DNA of 64,000 nucleotides from Halorubrum sp. JWXQ-INN 858 (GTDB lineage: Archaea > Halobacteriota > Halobacteria > Halobacteriales > Haloferacaceae): contig NZ_WUAX01000009.1 of the NCBI RefSeq assembly GCF_009806985.1, positions 124,001-188,000 of the forward strand, read 5' to 3'. How positions within the stretch are numbered: position 1 is the first letter of the stretch; every line of letters begins with the position of its first letter. The notes under the pieces are model-generated. The model was not told the origin of the DNA. It saw nothing but the letters and a program-made list of their open reading frames with translations, and did not search any database. The position numbers and the translations under genes are program-made. Positions 15,818-24,710 of the stretch are shown piece by piece.

Positions 15818-16221
15818 ACGGACGAGCCGGCGTCGGTACGAACGCGCTGCTCGAGGCGTGTCGGAAAGGAAGCGAGCCCCACGCGGAAAAAAGCCGCGTG
15901 AGGCCTGCCCCCTAAATTGGTCCCCGCTGACGCTTCGGCCCTCCAGACGAAGCGTCGACTCTTGCTACCGCATCGTCCGGTATAAACCTAACGGGAGGCG
16001 GGCACGCGTGTCAGCCGAGGCGACACGTTTCCGTGTCGAACACGCCGACGCGGATCGGGACGCGTTTCGGGTCCCGGAACACGTTTCGACCCCTGTGGCC
16101 CGTCGGCCTCGGCGCATCCGCTCGCCGTCACGTAGGCGTCTCGTGTGTCGTCCTCTCCGGGTCGGTTGTACGCGTCCCGATTCAGCGGTATCGTTCTCGG
16201 GTACACGGCACTCCTCCCGGT
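15818..16221. other. 404-bp gap with two perfect hairpins
   Basis: No convincing protein gene. Two perfect inverted repeats lie close together: CACGCGG-N7-CCGCGTG (15880-15900, A-rich loop) and GACGCTTCG-N10-CGAAGCGTC (15929-15956). A TATA-like GGTATAAAC follows at 15981-15989. The stretch could be a terminator for the amphi-Trp gene or a small structured RNA. A 72-codon minus-strand frame (15988-16206, GTG start) is open but looks like chance. Confidence 0.5.
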
Positions 16222-16368
16222 TCACATGTGTTCCTCTTCCAACACCCACCCGAGCGCGCGTTTGTAGTGGGTGAACAGCTCCTCGACCCCTCGGTGATTC
16301 ATCTCCTCGTCGGCCAGCTGTTCGGCGAGGAACTCGTACTGCTCGCGGACCTCGGCTTCCGAGCGCAT
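16222..16368 (-). CDS. Small acidic helical protein, 48 aa
   Basis: A 48-residue frame too short for most gene callers. It begins MRSEAEVREQYEFLAEQLAD and ends ALGWVLEEEHM. It is almost entirely helical and acidic, with evenly spaced Leu, Phe, Tyr and Trp residues, and its codon use is the GC-ending pattern of neighbouring genes. I recall similar anonymous small proteins in haloarchaea but cannot name a family. It shares its strand with the small membrane protein gene 39 bp upstream, so the two may be co-transcribed. Function unknown. Confidence 0.6.
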   Translation of the reverse strand: MRSEAEVREQYEFLAEQLADEEMNHRGVEELFTHYKRALGWVLEEEHM

Positions 16369-16407
16369 ACGTAACGGTAACGCCCCTGGACCGATAAGCG
16401 CCGCCGT

Positions 16408-16647
16408 TCAGAACAGCCCCAGCGTCGACAGGAGGTAGAAAACCGCGACCACGACGACGCCGATCGTGACGATCCGCCAGGCCAGCGAGAGGACGAACTT
16501 GCCGACGACGATCACGAGTGCGACGGCGACGAGCGCGATCAACAGCTGTCCGACGGGGTCGCCGGTGATTCCCGCCTGCAGCAGCGACACGGTCCAGGGA
16601 TCGGCGATCGTCCCGAGCATGTCCGCCCCGACGGCGACGGAAGCCAT
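16408..16647 (-). CDS. Small membrane protein, 79 aa
   Basis: A 79-residue protein with two hydrophobic segments (about residues 33-50, QLLIALVAVALVIVVGKFVL, and 55-79, AWRIVTIGVVVVAVFYLLS). The N-terminal 30 residues are moderately polar. No family name can be given. It lies just upstream of the 48-aa gene on the same strand. A TATA-like AATTATCG (minus strand CGATAATTGG, 16681-16690) lies about 35 bp before the ATG. Confidence 0.65.
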   Translation of the reverse strand: MASVAVGADMLGTIADPWTVSLLQAGITGDPVGQLLIALVAVALVIVVGKFVLSLAWRIVTIGVVVVAVFYLLSTLGLF

Positions 16648-16756
16648 AAGTCTGTGGGACCGCCGAACCGACGGACGGGTCCAATTATCGATAACTGATA
16701 CGTTGGGCGTACCGATGGGAGTTTCCGATCCGTGCTACGAAGGGGACGATTACTGA

Positions 16757-17071
16757 TCGAGCGTCAGCAACGCCGGCGAGCGTCAGTTCCGACCCCCCTT
16801 CGTTTCCGGTGAGTAGGGCTCTACAGTCATTCGATCTCGGTGTTTCGGTATCACTTTCACTTCGGTCTACCTATGCTTATATCGATGCGTCCCTTCCGTA
16901 CCGACCGACCGCTTTCGGAGCCGCACACACCGACACGCCGTTACATAACGGATCGAACAGATATTCACCTACTATGGACCGGGAACGGAACGCTAAAGGG
17001 GTCCACTTCGCCAGTATAACATCACGATACATGAACCGATCCGAACGCCACCGACAGGGAGGTGCCGCCGA
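16757..17071 (+). promoter_or_regulatory. 315-bp leader of the ribonucleotide reductase gene
   Basis: AT-rich relative to its surroundings, with TATA-like elements at 16872-16880 (GCTTATATC) and 17013-17020 (AGTATAAC). GGAGGTG at 17057-17063 is a good Shine-Dalgarno sequence 8 nt before the ATG, so the message is probably not leaderless. A 14-codon frame (17031-17075, MNRSERHRQGGAAE) overlaps the reductase start as ATGA. I see no cobalamin riboswitch. Confidence 0.5.
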
Positions 17072-20000
17072 ATGAGCGGCGGCGACGTCTCCGCGAACGA
17101 GCTGGAACTGCCGATCAAACGAACCACGGGAGAGACGCTGGAGGAGCGTCTGACGGGCAACGCCTACCACAACATCCTCCCCGCTCGCTACCTCCGAAAG
17201 GACGCCGACGGCGAGCCGATCGAGTCGCCCGAGGGGCTGTTCGTCCGCGTCGCGCGCAACGTCGCGCTCGCCGAGGCCGTCTTCGAGGCCGAAAAACAGG
17301 GGATCGAGGTCACCGTCACGCCCGATCAGCTGAAGCCCGATCACCCCCGACGCGACGAGCTCGCCGCGGAGGTGTTCGGCGCGGGCGTCTCCCCCGAGGA
17401 CGACGTCGAGACGACGCTCTCCGTCTACAACGTCAACAAGTTCGCGTACGACACCGTGGTCCCCGAACTCCCCGACTCGGTCCGTGACCACGTCGAGGCG
17501 ACCGCGGACCGATTCCGCGAGGGAATGGAGTCGCTCTCCTTTATGCCGAACTCGCCGACCCTGATGAACGCCGGCGACGAGCTCCAGCAGCTCTCGGCCT
17601 GCTTCGTCGACTCCCCGGGCGACGACATCACCGACATCCACCAGACCGCAAAGGAGGCCGCGGAAGTGTTCCAGAGCGGCGGCGGCATGGGCTACGCCTT
17701 CTGGAAGCTCCGACCGTACGGCGACGCGGTCGGCTCGACCGGCGGGATCGCGTCCGGCCCGATCACGTTCATGCGGACGTTCGACCAGATGTGCGAGACG
17801 ATCGCGCAGGGCGGCGCGCGCCGCGGCGCACAGATGGGCGTCATGCGCGTCTCGCACCCGGACGTCATCCAGTTCATCCACTCGAAGAACAAGGACGTCT
17901 CCCTGGCGCACTCGCTGCGACTGAACGACCCCGACGACTTCACGCACAACTCCTTCGCGGACGCCTTGGAGGAGGCTCGGGAGTTCATCGACGACGAGGG
18001 GCGCGTCCCCGAACACCTCCGCAACGCCGTCGAGGGGCACCTCTCGAACTTCAACATCAGCGTCGGCGTCACCGACGACTTCATGGAGGCGCTGTACAAC
18101 GACGAGGAGTTCGTCTTCACCAACCCGCGCACGGAGGAGCCGCACGTCGCCACGCCGGAGACGAAGGAGATCTACGAGATGTTCGACCTCGGCCACCACG
18201 TCGAGGTCGGCGAAGTCCTCTCGATCCCGGCCGCCGACATCTGGGAGCACATGGTCGACGGGGCCCACGAGAACGGCGAGCCGGGCGTCATCTACCTCGA
18301 ACGGGTGAACAAGAAACACTCCTTCGACGTGGAGGAGCACCCGGATCACCGGATCCTCGCGACGAACCCCTGCGGCGAGCAGCCGCTGGAGGAGTACGAG
18401 GCGTGTAACCTCGGTCACATCAACCTCTCGACGCTCGCTGCCCTCGACGCGCCGGACTGGCGCGTCTGGAGCGACGCGCACGCCGACGAGTACGACACCC
18501 ACGAGGCGGCGGTCTCGGCGTTCCTCGAGGAGGCGATCGACTTCGAGGCGTTCGACGAGCGCATCGATTACGGGACGCGGTTCCTGGAGAACGTCGTCAC
18601 GATGTCGGACTTCCCGGTCGCGGAGATCGAAGAGAAGGTCCGCGACATGCGGAAGATCGGTCTCGGGGTCATGGGGCTCGCCCAGCTGTACATCCAGCTC
18701 GGCGTCCGCTACGGCTCCGAGGAGGGCAACGAGGTCGCCCGCCAGCTGATGACGCACATCAACCACCAGTCGAAGCTGACCTCCCACGAACTCGCCGAGG
18801 ATCGCGGCGTCTTCAACGACTGGGCGGACTCGAAGTACGCCGATCCGACGGCGTACCGCGAGTGGTTCGAACACCACACCGGGCTCGACGCCGACGAGTG
18901 GGCGGACGGCTTCCCGATCCGCAACCACAACACGACGACGATCGCGCCGACCGGCACGACGTCGATGATCGGCAACACCACCGGCGGCTGTGAGCCGATC
19001 TACAACGTCGCCTACTACAAGAACGTCTCCGACGACGTGCAGGGCGACGAGATGCTCGTCGAGTTCGACGACTACTTCCTCCGGACCTTAGAGGAGAACG
19101 ACATCGACGTCGACGCGGTCAAACGCGAGGCGCAGGCGCAGATGGCCGAAAACGAGTTCGACGGCGTCGAGGGGCTGTCGACGGTGCCGGACGCCATCGG
19201 CGAGCTGTTCGTCGTCACGGGCAACCTCTCGGGCATCCAGCACGCGGCGGTGCAGTGTGCCTGTCAGGAAGGCGTCGACTCCGCGATCTCGAAGACGTGT
19301 AACTTCCCGAACGACGCCTCCGTCGAGGACATGGACGAGGTGTACCGCTACATCTACGACCACGGCGGAAAGGGCGTCACCGTCTACCGCGACGGCACCC
19401 GCTCGAAGCAAGTGTTGACGACCCGCGCGAAGAACGCGGAGTTCGCCGACGAGACCGAGGCCGCGGAGACGATCGTCGAGCAGATCCGCGAGGTGTTCGG
19501 CGGCCTCGAGGCGTTCCTCGACAACGAGGACGTACAGGCCCGCATCGATGCGGAGATCGCCGACCTGCTCGAGGCGACCGACGACCCGAGCGTCGACTAC
19601 ACCGAGACGCGCCCCCGTCCCGACTCGCTGTCGGGCGTCACTCAGCGCGTCGAGACGGGGTACGGGAAGCTCTACGTCACGGTCAACGAGGACGAGGACG
19701 GCCGACCGTTCGAGCTGTTCGCGAACATCGGCCACTCCGGCGGCTACACCAACTCCTTCACGGAGGCGCTGGCGAAAGTCATCTCGACCGCGCTGCGCTC
19801 GGGCGTCGACCCCGAGGAGATCGTCGACGAGCTGCAGGGCACCCGGAGCCCGAAGGTGGCGTGGGACAAGGGCGAGCAGATCCAGTCGATCCCGGACGCG
19901 ATCGGCACCGCCCTGCGTCGCTACCTCGACGACGAGATCGACAAGGGGATCCCCCAACAGCAGAGCCTCGACGACGTCGCCGGCGAGGGAGTCGACGCGG

Positions 20001-20212
20001 CGGCGTCCACGGAGCCGTCCCTCGACGAATCGACGGACGGCGGCACGGCGGCCGCGCCCGGCGGACAGTCCGGACCCGGCGCGGACGACGACGCCGTACA
20101 GGACCTCATCGCGGCCGGCGAGTCACCCGAGTGTCCCGAGTGCGGCGGAATGAGCCTCTACTACTCCGAGGGCTGCAAGACGTGCGAGTCGTGCGGCTGG
20201 TCGGAGTGCTGA
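17072..20212 (+). CDS. nrdJ: Adenosylcobalamin-dependent (class II) ribonucleotide reductase
   Basis: A 1046-residue class II enzyme that reduces ribonucleotides to deoxyribonucleotides using adenosylcobalamin, independent of oxygen. An NrdJ N-terminal part leads into the barrel: QQLSACFVDSPGDDI (first redox Cys), SGGGMGYAFWKLRPYGDAVG, ATNPCGEQPLEEYEACNLG with the radical Cys, catalytic Asn and Glu and the second redox Cys, and IAPTGTTSMIGNTTGG. A TSCPD domain (about 855-935; NIGHSGGYTNSFTEALAKV) follows, then an acidic linker and a C-terminal four-cysteine zinc ribbon (CPECGGMSLYYSEGC, CESCGWSEC) that also carries the thioredoxin-reducible CXXC. Length fits haloarchaeal members. An SD sequence precedes the ATG. 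Confidence 0.96.
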   Translation: MSGGDVSANELELPIKRTTGETLEERLTGNAYHNILPARYLRKDADGEPIESPEGLFVRVARNVALAEAVFEAEKQGIEVTVTPDQLKPDHPRRDELAAEVFGAGVSPEDDVETTLSVYNVNKFAYDTVVPELPDSVRDHVEATADRFREGMESLSFMPNSPTLMNAGDELQQLSACFVDSPGDDITDIHQTAKEAAEVFQSGGGMGYAFWKLRPYGDAVGSTGGIASGPITFMRTFDQMCETIAQGGARRGAQMGVMRVSHPDVIQFIHSKNKDVSLAHSLRLNDPDDFTHNSFADALEEAREFIDDEGRVPEHLRNAVEGHLSNFNISVGVTDDFMEALYNDEEFVFTNPRTEEPHVATPETKEIYEMFDLGHHVEVGEVLSIPAADIWEHMVDGAHENGEPGVIYLERVNKKHSFDVEEHPDHRILATNPCGEQPLEEYEACNLGHINLSTLAALDAPDWRVWSDAHADEYDTHEAAVSAFLEEAIDFEAFDERIDYGTRFLENVVTMSDFPVAEIEEKVRDMRKIGLGVMGLAQLYIQLGVRYGSEEGNEVARQLMTHINHQSKLTSHELAEDRGVFNDWADSKYADPTAYREWFEHHTGLDADEWADGFPIRNHNTTTIAPTGTTSMIGNTTGGCEPIYNVAYYKNVSDDVQGDEMLVEFDDYFLRTLEENDIDVDAVKREAQAQMAENEFDGVEGLSTVPDAIGELFVVTGNLSGIQHAAVQCACQEGVDSAISKTCNFPNDASVEDMDEVYRYIYDHGGKGVTVYRDGTRSKQVLTTRAKNAEFADETEAAETIVEQIREVFGGLEAFLDNEDVQARIDAEIADLLEATDDPSVDYTETRPRPDSLSGVTQRVETGYGKLYVTVNEDEDGRPFELFANIGHSGGYTNSFTEALAKVISTALRSGVDPEEIVDELQGTRSPKVAWDKGEQIQSIPDAIGTALRRYLDDEIDKGIPQQQSLDDVAGEGVDAAASTEPSLDESTDGGTAAAPGGQSGPGADDDAVQDLIAAGESPECPECGGMSLYYSEGCKTCESCGWSEC

Positions 20213-20260
20213 ACGGTCGGTAATCCGCCCTCTCGGCGTTCGATCCGTTCTCGCGTTCGT

Positions 20261-20292
20261 CTCTTCCCCTTTTTTCCCTTTCCCCCTTTCCG
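20261..20292 (+). terminator. Pyrimidine-rich terminator after ribonucleotide reductase
   Basis: Runs of T (TTTTTT at about 20269) inside a C/T tract about 50 nt after the stop codon, the usual form of an archaeal intrinsic terminator. Confidence 0.65.
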
Positions 20293-20347
20293 TGGCTCCA
20301 CTCCCCACCGACGTCCGTCTTCCCGCCGTCGCCGCCGAACGTCACCT

Positions 20348-21025
20348 TCAAGTCGGTCCGGCGGATCGCGTCGCTCGTATCGTGTACGCGGTGCCGTACA
20401 GGTGTGTGTCGAGCCGTTCGACGTCGTCGAAGACGGCGGCGACCGCGCCGGGAACGTCGGCGTCCGGGTTCCAGTTCGCGTACCACCACAGGAACCGACA
20501 CACCAGTGGGTTCAGCACCCTCGCGGGCCCCGACTGGAACGGCTGTAAGTCGAGCACCCCGAGCACGCCGCCGGGCTCGAGCGCGTCGTAGACGTTCCGA
20601 AGGGCGTGCCCGACGTCGGGGAGGAGGCTCAGACAGAGCGTCGCCACGGCGACGTCGTAGGGACCGCCGAGATCGGCCGTCGTCGCGTCCGCCCGGACGA
20701 CCGTGACGTTCTCCCATCCGCGTTCGTCGACGCGGGCGGTCGCCTTCGCGACCATGTCGGGGCTGTAGTCGATCGCCACGAGCCGCCCCTCCTCGCCGAT
20801 CGCCGCTCGGATCGGCTCGAAGTTCACCCCCGGCCCGCAGCCGATCTCCAGGACGGCGTCGCCCCGCTCGATCCCGAGCCGGTCGATCAGCTCCCGTCGG
20901 ATCGGTTCGAAGTCGCGTTCGCTCAGTCGGTACCAGTCGCTCCAACGGTTCCAGAGGCGCTCGCTACGGCGGAGTCGGTCGGCGTACTCCGACTCCGCCT
21001 CGGGTCGTCGGTCGATCCCAGTCAT
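20348..21025 (-). CDS. Class I SAM-dependent methyltransferase, UbiE-like
   Basis: A 225-residue methyltransferase. Motif I is VLEIGCGPGVNFEPI (about residue 58), followed by VAIDYSPDMVAKATARV, VVRADATTADLGGPYDVAVATLCLSL and the post-motif block ALEPGGVLGVLDLQPF. The C-terminal part (LVCRFLWWYANWNPDADV) is aromatic and could contact a lipid or quinone, as in UbiE-type enzymes, but the substrate is not determinable. It starts 33 bp after the ferredoxin gene on the same strand, suggesting co-transcription. Confidence 0.88.
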   Translation of the reverse strand: MTGIDRRPEAESEYADRLRRSERLWNRWSDWYRLSERDFEPIRRELIDRLGIERGDAVLEIGCGPGVNFEPIRAAIGEEGRLVAIDYSPDMVAKATARVDERGWENVTVVRADATTADLGGPYDVAVATLCLSLLPDVGHALRNVYDALEPGGVLGVLDLQPFQSGPARVLNPLVCRFLWWYANWNPDADVPGAVAAVFDDVERLDTHLYGTAYTIRATRSAGPT

Positions 21026-21058
21026 CGGAGGGGATTGCGGTCGTGAGCGAGCGTGGGC

Positions 21059-21478
<420 letters not shown>

Positions 21479-23239
21479 TCAGGGGTGCGCGTAGTAGACG
21501 ACGAGGTCTTCCTCGCCGGTCGGCCCGCCCGCGCCGTCGGCCGGTTCGGGGTCGAACGCGTCGACTCGGACGAAGCCGACGCGCTCGAACTGGACGACGG
21601 TGTCGACGTCGGCGTCGGCGATCGCCGGTTCCGCGCGGCCCCGTACGTCGCCCTCGACGCCCCGCATCAGCGTCTCGAGGCTCTCGTCGGCCGGGACCCA
21701 GTGAACGACGTCGACGCCCTCCTCGCGGACCATGTCGATGTCGTCGCCGACGTACTCGAACGCGTCGCGCACGTGGCGGACGCAGCCGAACCCCTTCAGC
21801 CAGACCCGGTCGCCGTTCGCCGGGAGGTCGGACTCCTCGACGACGACGCGGCCGGCGGGGATCGTCCGATCGCCGCGGTCCTCGTGGCTCGGGTGCAGCG
21901 GCGGATGGCCGGCCTCGGGACCGCCGACGACGTCGCGCTCCACGGCCGGGTCGTCCTCGCGGTCGCGGACGAGGAAGTACCGGTTCGCCCCGTCGTCGAC
22001 GAGGTCCCGGTTGTTGGCGTACACCGACGACATCGCCAGGTCGACGTCGGAGGTCGACATCCCGAGTTCGGTCATCGACTCGACGATGGCCTCGCCCTGG
22101 ATCCCGCGGCGGCGGACCGATCGGATCGTCGGCGCGCGCGGGTCGTCCCACCCGGTCAGCTCGCCGTCCTCGATGAGCGATTTGATCGTCGAGGTGGACA
22201 TCTTCACGTCGTACTCGTCGATCTGGACGTGGCCCCAGTGGAGGACCTCGGGGTACTCCCAGCCGAAGTAGTCGTAGACGAACCGCTGGCGTTTCGCGGA
22301 GTCCTGGAGGTCGATGCCCCGGATGATGTGGGTGACGCCGGTGAGGTGATCGTCGATCCCCGACTGGAAGTCGAGCATGGGCCAGCACCGGTAGTCGGCG
22401 GCCTCCTCGCGCGGGTGCGGCGTGTCGACGATCCGGAACGCCACCCAGTCGCGAAGCGCCGGGTTCTTGTGCTCGATGTCGGTCTTCACGCGGAGAGTCA
22501 TCTCGCCGGCCGCGTACTCGCCGTCGACCATCGCCTCGAACTCCTCGCGGACCGTTTCCGGGTCCTTGTCGCGGTTCGGCGAGGGCTTCCCGGCGTTCTT
22601 CAGCTCCGAGAACTCCTCGCCGGGCAGGTCGCAGGTGTACGCGCCGCCCAGGTCGATGAGTTCGCGGGCGTGCTCGTAGTACGTCTCGACGCGGTCCGAG
22701 GCCTTGAGCACGCGGTCGGGCTCGAAGCCGAGGTAGTCGATGTCCTCGAGGATGGCGTCGTACGCGTCCAGATCCGGGCGCTTCGTCTCGGGGTCGGTGT
22801 CGTCGAACCGGCAGATGAACTCGCCGTCGTAGCGCTCCTTGTACGTCCCGATGACGGCGGGCATTCGGGCGTGGCCCATGTGCCACGGGCCGTTGGGGTT
22901 CGGCGCGGCGCGCATGACGACCGCCCCCGGCTCGGCGTCCGGGAGGTCGGGGAGGACGTGCTCGTCCGTCTCCGCCTCGGCCTCGAGCTCGTCGATCAGG
23001 TCGGGTGCGATCTCGGCGAGCCGCTCGCGGCGGGCGGGCTCGTCCATCGACGCGATCTCGCCGACGACCGGCCCGAGCACGCCGGGGATCTCGTTGCCGT
23101 GCGGTCGGAAGTCGGGGTTCTCACCCATCAACGGTCCCATGATCGCGCCCACGTCGGGGTCGTTGCCGTGTTTGAGCGCGTTGAACAGCGCGGCCCGCTC
23201 GCCGGCGGCCTCGACACGCTCGCGGAGTTCGTCGTCCAT
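21479..23239 (-). CDS. gltX: Glutamyl-tRNA synthetase (archaeal, non-discriminating type)
   Basis: A 586-residue class I aminoacyl-tRNA synthetase. In haloarchaea it charges both tRNA-Glu and tRNA-Gln with glutamate, the latter then amidated by a tRNA-dependent amidotransferase. An archaeal/eukaryotic N-terminal helical region (about 1-95) precedes the HIGH-like motif PNGPWHMGHARMP. CRFDDTDPETKRPDL follows, and the KMSKS equivalent is VKMSTSTIKSLIEDG, the archaeal variant. A beta-barrel anticodon-binding domain begins near residue 410. The start at 23239 gives the family N terminus MDDELRERVEAAGERAAL; longer readings add arginine-rich antisense-like sequence. Confidence 0.97.
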   Translation of the reverse strand: MDDELRERVEAAGERAALFNALKHGNDPDVGAIMGPLMGENPDFRPHGNEIPGVLGPVVGEIASMDEPARRERLAEIAPDLIDELEAEAETDEHVLPDLPDAEPGAVVMRAAPNPNGPWHMGHARMPAVIGTYKERYDGEFICRFDDTDPETKRPDLDAYDAILEDIDYLGFEPDRVLKASDRVETYYEHARELIDLGGAYTCDLPGEEFSELKNAGKPSPNRDKDPETVREEFEAMVDGEYAAGEMTLRVKTDIEHKNPALRDWVAFRIVDTPHPREEAADYRCWPMLDFQSGIDDHLTGVTHIIRGIDLQDSAKRQRFVYDYFGWEYPEVLHWGHVQIDEYDVKMSTSTIKSLIEDGELTGWDDPRAPTIRSVRRRGIQGEAIVESMTELGMSTSDVDLAMSSVYANNRDLVDDGANRYFLVRDREDDPAVERDVVGGPEAGHPPLHPSHEDRGDRTIPAGRVVVEESDLPANGDRVWLKGFGCVRHVRDAFEYVGDDIDMVREEGVDVVHWVPADESLETLMRGVEGDVRGRAEPAIADADVDTVVQFERVGFVRVDAFDPEPADGAGGPTGEEDLVVYYAHP

Positions 23240-23556
23240 TACGGCTCGGTTGTCGGCGTCGGGGCAAAAACACGGCGGAACGACCGTCGTACGCCGCGGA
23301 CGGCGCGGGCGGTCGTCACCGCCGTCGGCCCGTCGGCGACGGCGAAGCGCGGGGCCGTCGGGCCGGCGGGTAGGGGCAAGACGCACGTCAGACGCCGAGG
23401 CTCTTAAGGAGTGACGACCGTTCACGGGTTCGGCTCACCCTACCGCCGTGAACCGTCGCGGTCGTTAAGTACCCCCGACGCTAACCGCCGGGGCTCGGGT
23501 CACGGGATTCATTGTCGCTGAGCCCCTCGCGTCGGCATGGATCCGGAGGCGCGGCG
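23240..23556. other. 317-bp gap with an inverted repeat
   Basis: No gene seen. GTTCACGG (23420-23427) and CCGTGAAC (23446-23453) form a perfect 8-bp inverted repeat with an 18-nt loop. A TATA-like GCTCTTAAGG lies at 23399-23408. The stretch probably carries promoters for gltX (minus) and the small membrane protein (plus). Confidence 0.5.
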
Positions 23557-23781
23557 ATGGTAGAGCCGATGAGTCGCGAGGAGCGCGAGTCGGGGAACCG
23601 GAAAGTCCAGGCGGGGTTCCTCCTGCTCGTTACGGTGTCCCCGCCGTTGATGCTCCTGCTTGGCGATCCGTCCGCGATCCAGCTCGCGGCCGCGGCGGGC
23701 GGCGGCTTCGTGGTCGGGCTGGCGTTGTTGTGGTACCTGCGCGGGCTCGCCGGCGAGTTCACGCCCGGACCGCGCCGATGA
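23557..23781 (+). CDS. Small two-helix membrane protein, 74 aa
   Basis: A 74-residue protein with a charged N terminus (SREERESGNRKVQ) and two hydrophobic segments, about residues 19-36 (GFLLLVTVSPPLMLLL) and 42-62 (LAAAAGGGFVVGLALLWYLRG). I recognise no named family. The start at 23557 is chosen because GGAGG at 23545-23549 gives a Shine-Dalgarno sequence 7 nt before it; the upstream in-frame ATG at 23512 has none. It converges with cruF, whose stop codon is 41 bp away. Confidence 0.7.
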   Translation: MVEPMSREERESGNRKVQAGFLLLVTVSPPLMLLLGDPSAIQLAAAAGGGFVVGLALLWYLRGLAGEFTPGPRR

Positions 23782-23822
23782 CGCCCCTCTCGCGGTGAAC
23801 GGTCGGGATCGACCCGACCCCC

Positions 23823-24710
23823 TCACCGCCGCGGGTTCAGCAGGCGCGCGTCGAAGCGGTCGGCGCGAACGAGACCGACGCCGAACGCGATCGCGACGGC
23901 GGCCGGGACGTAATTGCCGAACCAGAGGTTGATCCCGCCCCAGAGGATCACGAAGCTCACCATGTCGTCGAGCATGAACTCACAGCCAGTCAGCCGCTCG
24001 CGGAGCGCCGTCACGTCGAACGCGCGGTCGAGCGCGACGACCGCGACGGTCGCCGACAGCACCCACCCCGCGTAGTTCGATAGCGGGACGCCGTAGAACG
24101 CGCCGCCGCCGAACGTCCAGAAGCCGAGCGCGACCGCGCCGGGGTCCAACACGACGTCCATCGTCACGACCGCGGCGATCACGACGAGGAGACGGAGCCA
24201 CCAAGTCGCCGCGCGCGCGCCCAACAACAACAGACACAGCAGGTAGGCGTTCAACACCAGCGGAACGAAGAACACCGGCAGCGCCAGCGGGACGCCGCCG
24301 ACCATGGGACCGAGGCTCACGGTGTACTCGAACGTCCCGTACGGCCACCCCGTGCGGACGCCGAGGTGTTCGATGAAGTACGTGTACGCGACGAGCAGCC
24401 CGACCCAGCCCACGGCCCGACGGTCGAGCAGCGGCAACACGCCGACGAGAAGCGGCGACCGCATCACGACCACCCCGAACAGGACGAACCACGGGTTGAA
24501 CGCGAGCGGCTCCGGGAGCCACCCCTCCGCGCTCGCCACGAGGGTGATCGCGCCGATCGCGGGGAACAGCACCGCGATCGTGAACCGGTTCTCGCGGACG
24601 ACCCGGTCGAGGGCGGCTTCGGCCCCGTCGCGGGTGTTCGGGAGCCGGTCGCGGAGCGCGGACGCTCCCGTCGACCCGTGCGCCGAGGTCGATGGGGGGT
24701 CGTCGGTCAT
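23823..24710 (-). CDS. cruF: Bisanhydrobacterioruberin hydratase CruF
   Basis: A 295-residue integral membrane protein of the CruF (DUF422) family, which hydrates the C50 chain ends of bisanhydrobacterioruberin to give bacterioruberin, the red pigment of haloarchaeal membranes. About seven hydrophobic segments are visible; conserved parts include TYFIEHLGVRTGWPYGTFEY, MDVVLDPGAVALGFWTF and FYGVPLSNYAGW. The first 45 residues are polar. Its ATG overlaps the lyeJ stop codon as ATGA. It is the last gene of crtD-lyeJ-cruF. Confidence 0.93.
   Translation of the reverse strand: MTDDPPSTSAHGSTGASALRDRLPNTRDGAEAALDRVVRENRFTIAVLFPAIGAITLVASAEGWLPEPLAFNPWFVLFGVVVMRSPLLVGVLPLLDRRAVGWVGLLVAYTYFIEHLGVRTGWPYGTFEYTVSLGPMVGGVPLALPVFFVPLVLNAYLLCLLLLGARAATWWLRLLVVIAAVVTMDVVLDPGAVALGFWTFGGGAFYGVPLSNYAGWVLSATVAVVALDRAFDVTALRERLTGCEFMLDDMVSFVILWGGINLWFGNYVPAAVAIAFGVGLVRADRFDARLLNPRR

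Noticed and set aside
15850..15880. Resemblance of TCGGAAAGGAAGC to the SRP RNA tetraloop region
   Set aside because: Only a few bases match, and no helix 8 partner or 300-nt fold can be drawn around it.
15988..16206. 72-codon minus-strand frame with GTG start
   Set aside because: Arginine- and proline-rich, no promoter or SD at a proper distance, and it overlaps no conserved context; probably chance in GC-rich DNA.
16757..17071. Cobalamin riboswitch before the B12-dependent reductase
   Set aside because: No B12-box-like sequence or long stem system is visible, and such riboswitches are not expected in haloarchaea.
16877..18928. 683-codon minus-strand frame opposite the ribonucleotide reductase
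   Set aside because: A high-GC shadow rich in Val, Asp, Arg and Leu; the opposite strand encodes a complete class II reductase.
21485..23407. 640-codon plus-strand frame opposite gltX
   Set aside because: Antisense shadow with the same skewed composition; gltX motifs are intact on the other strand.
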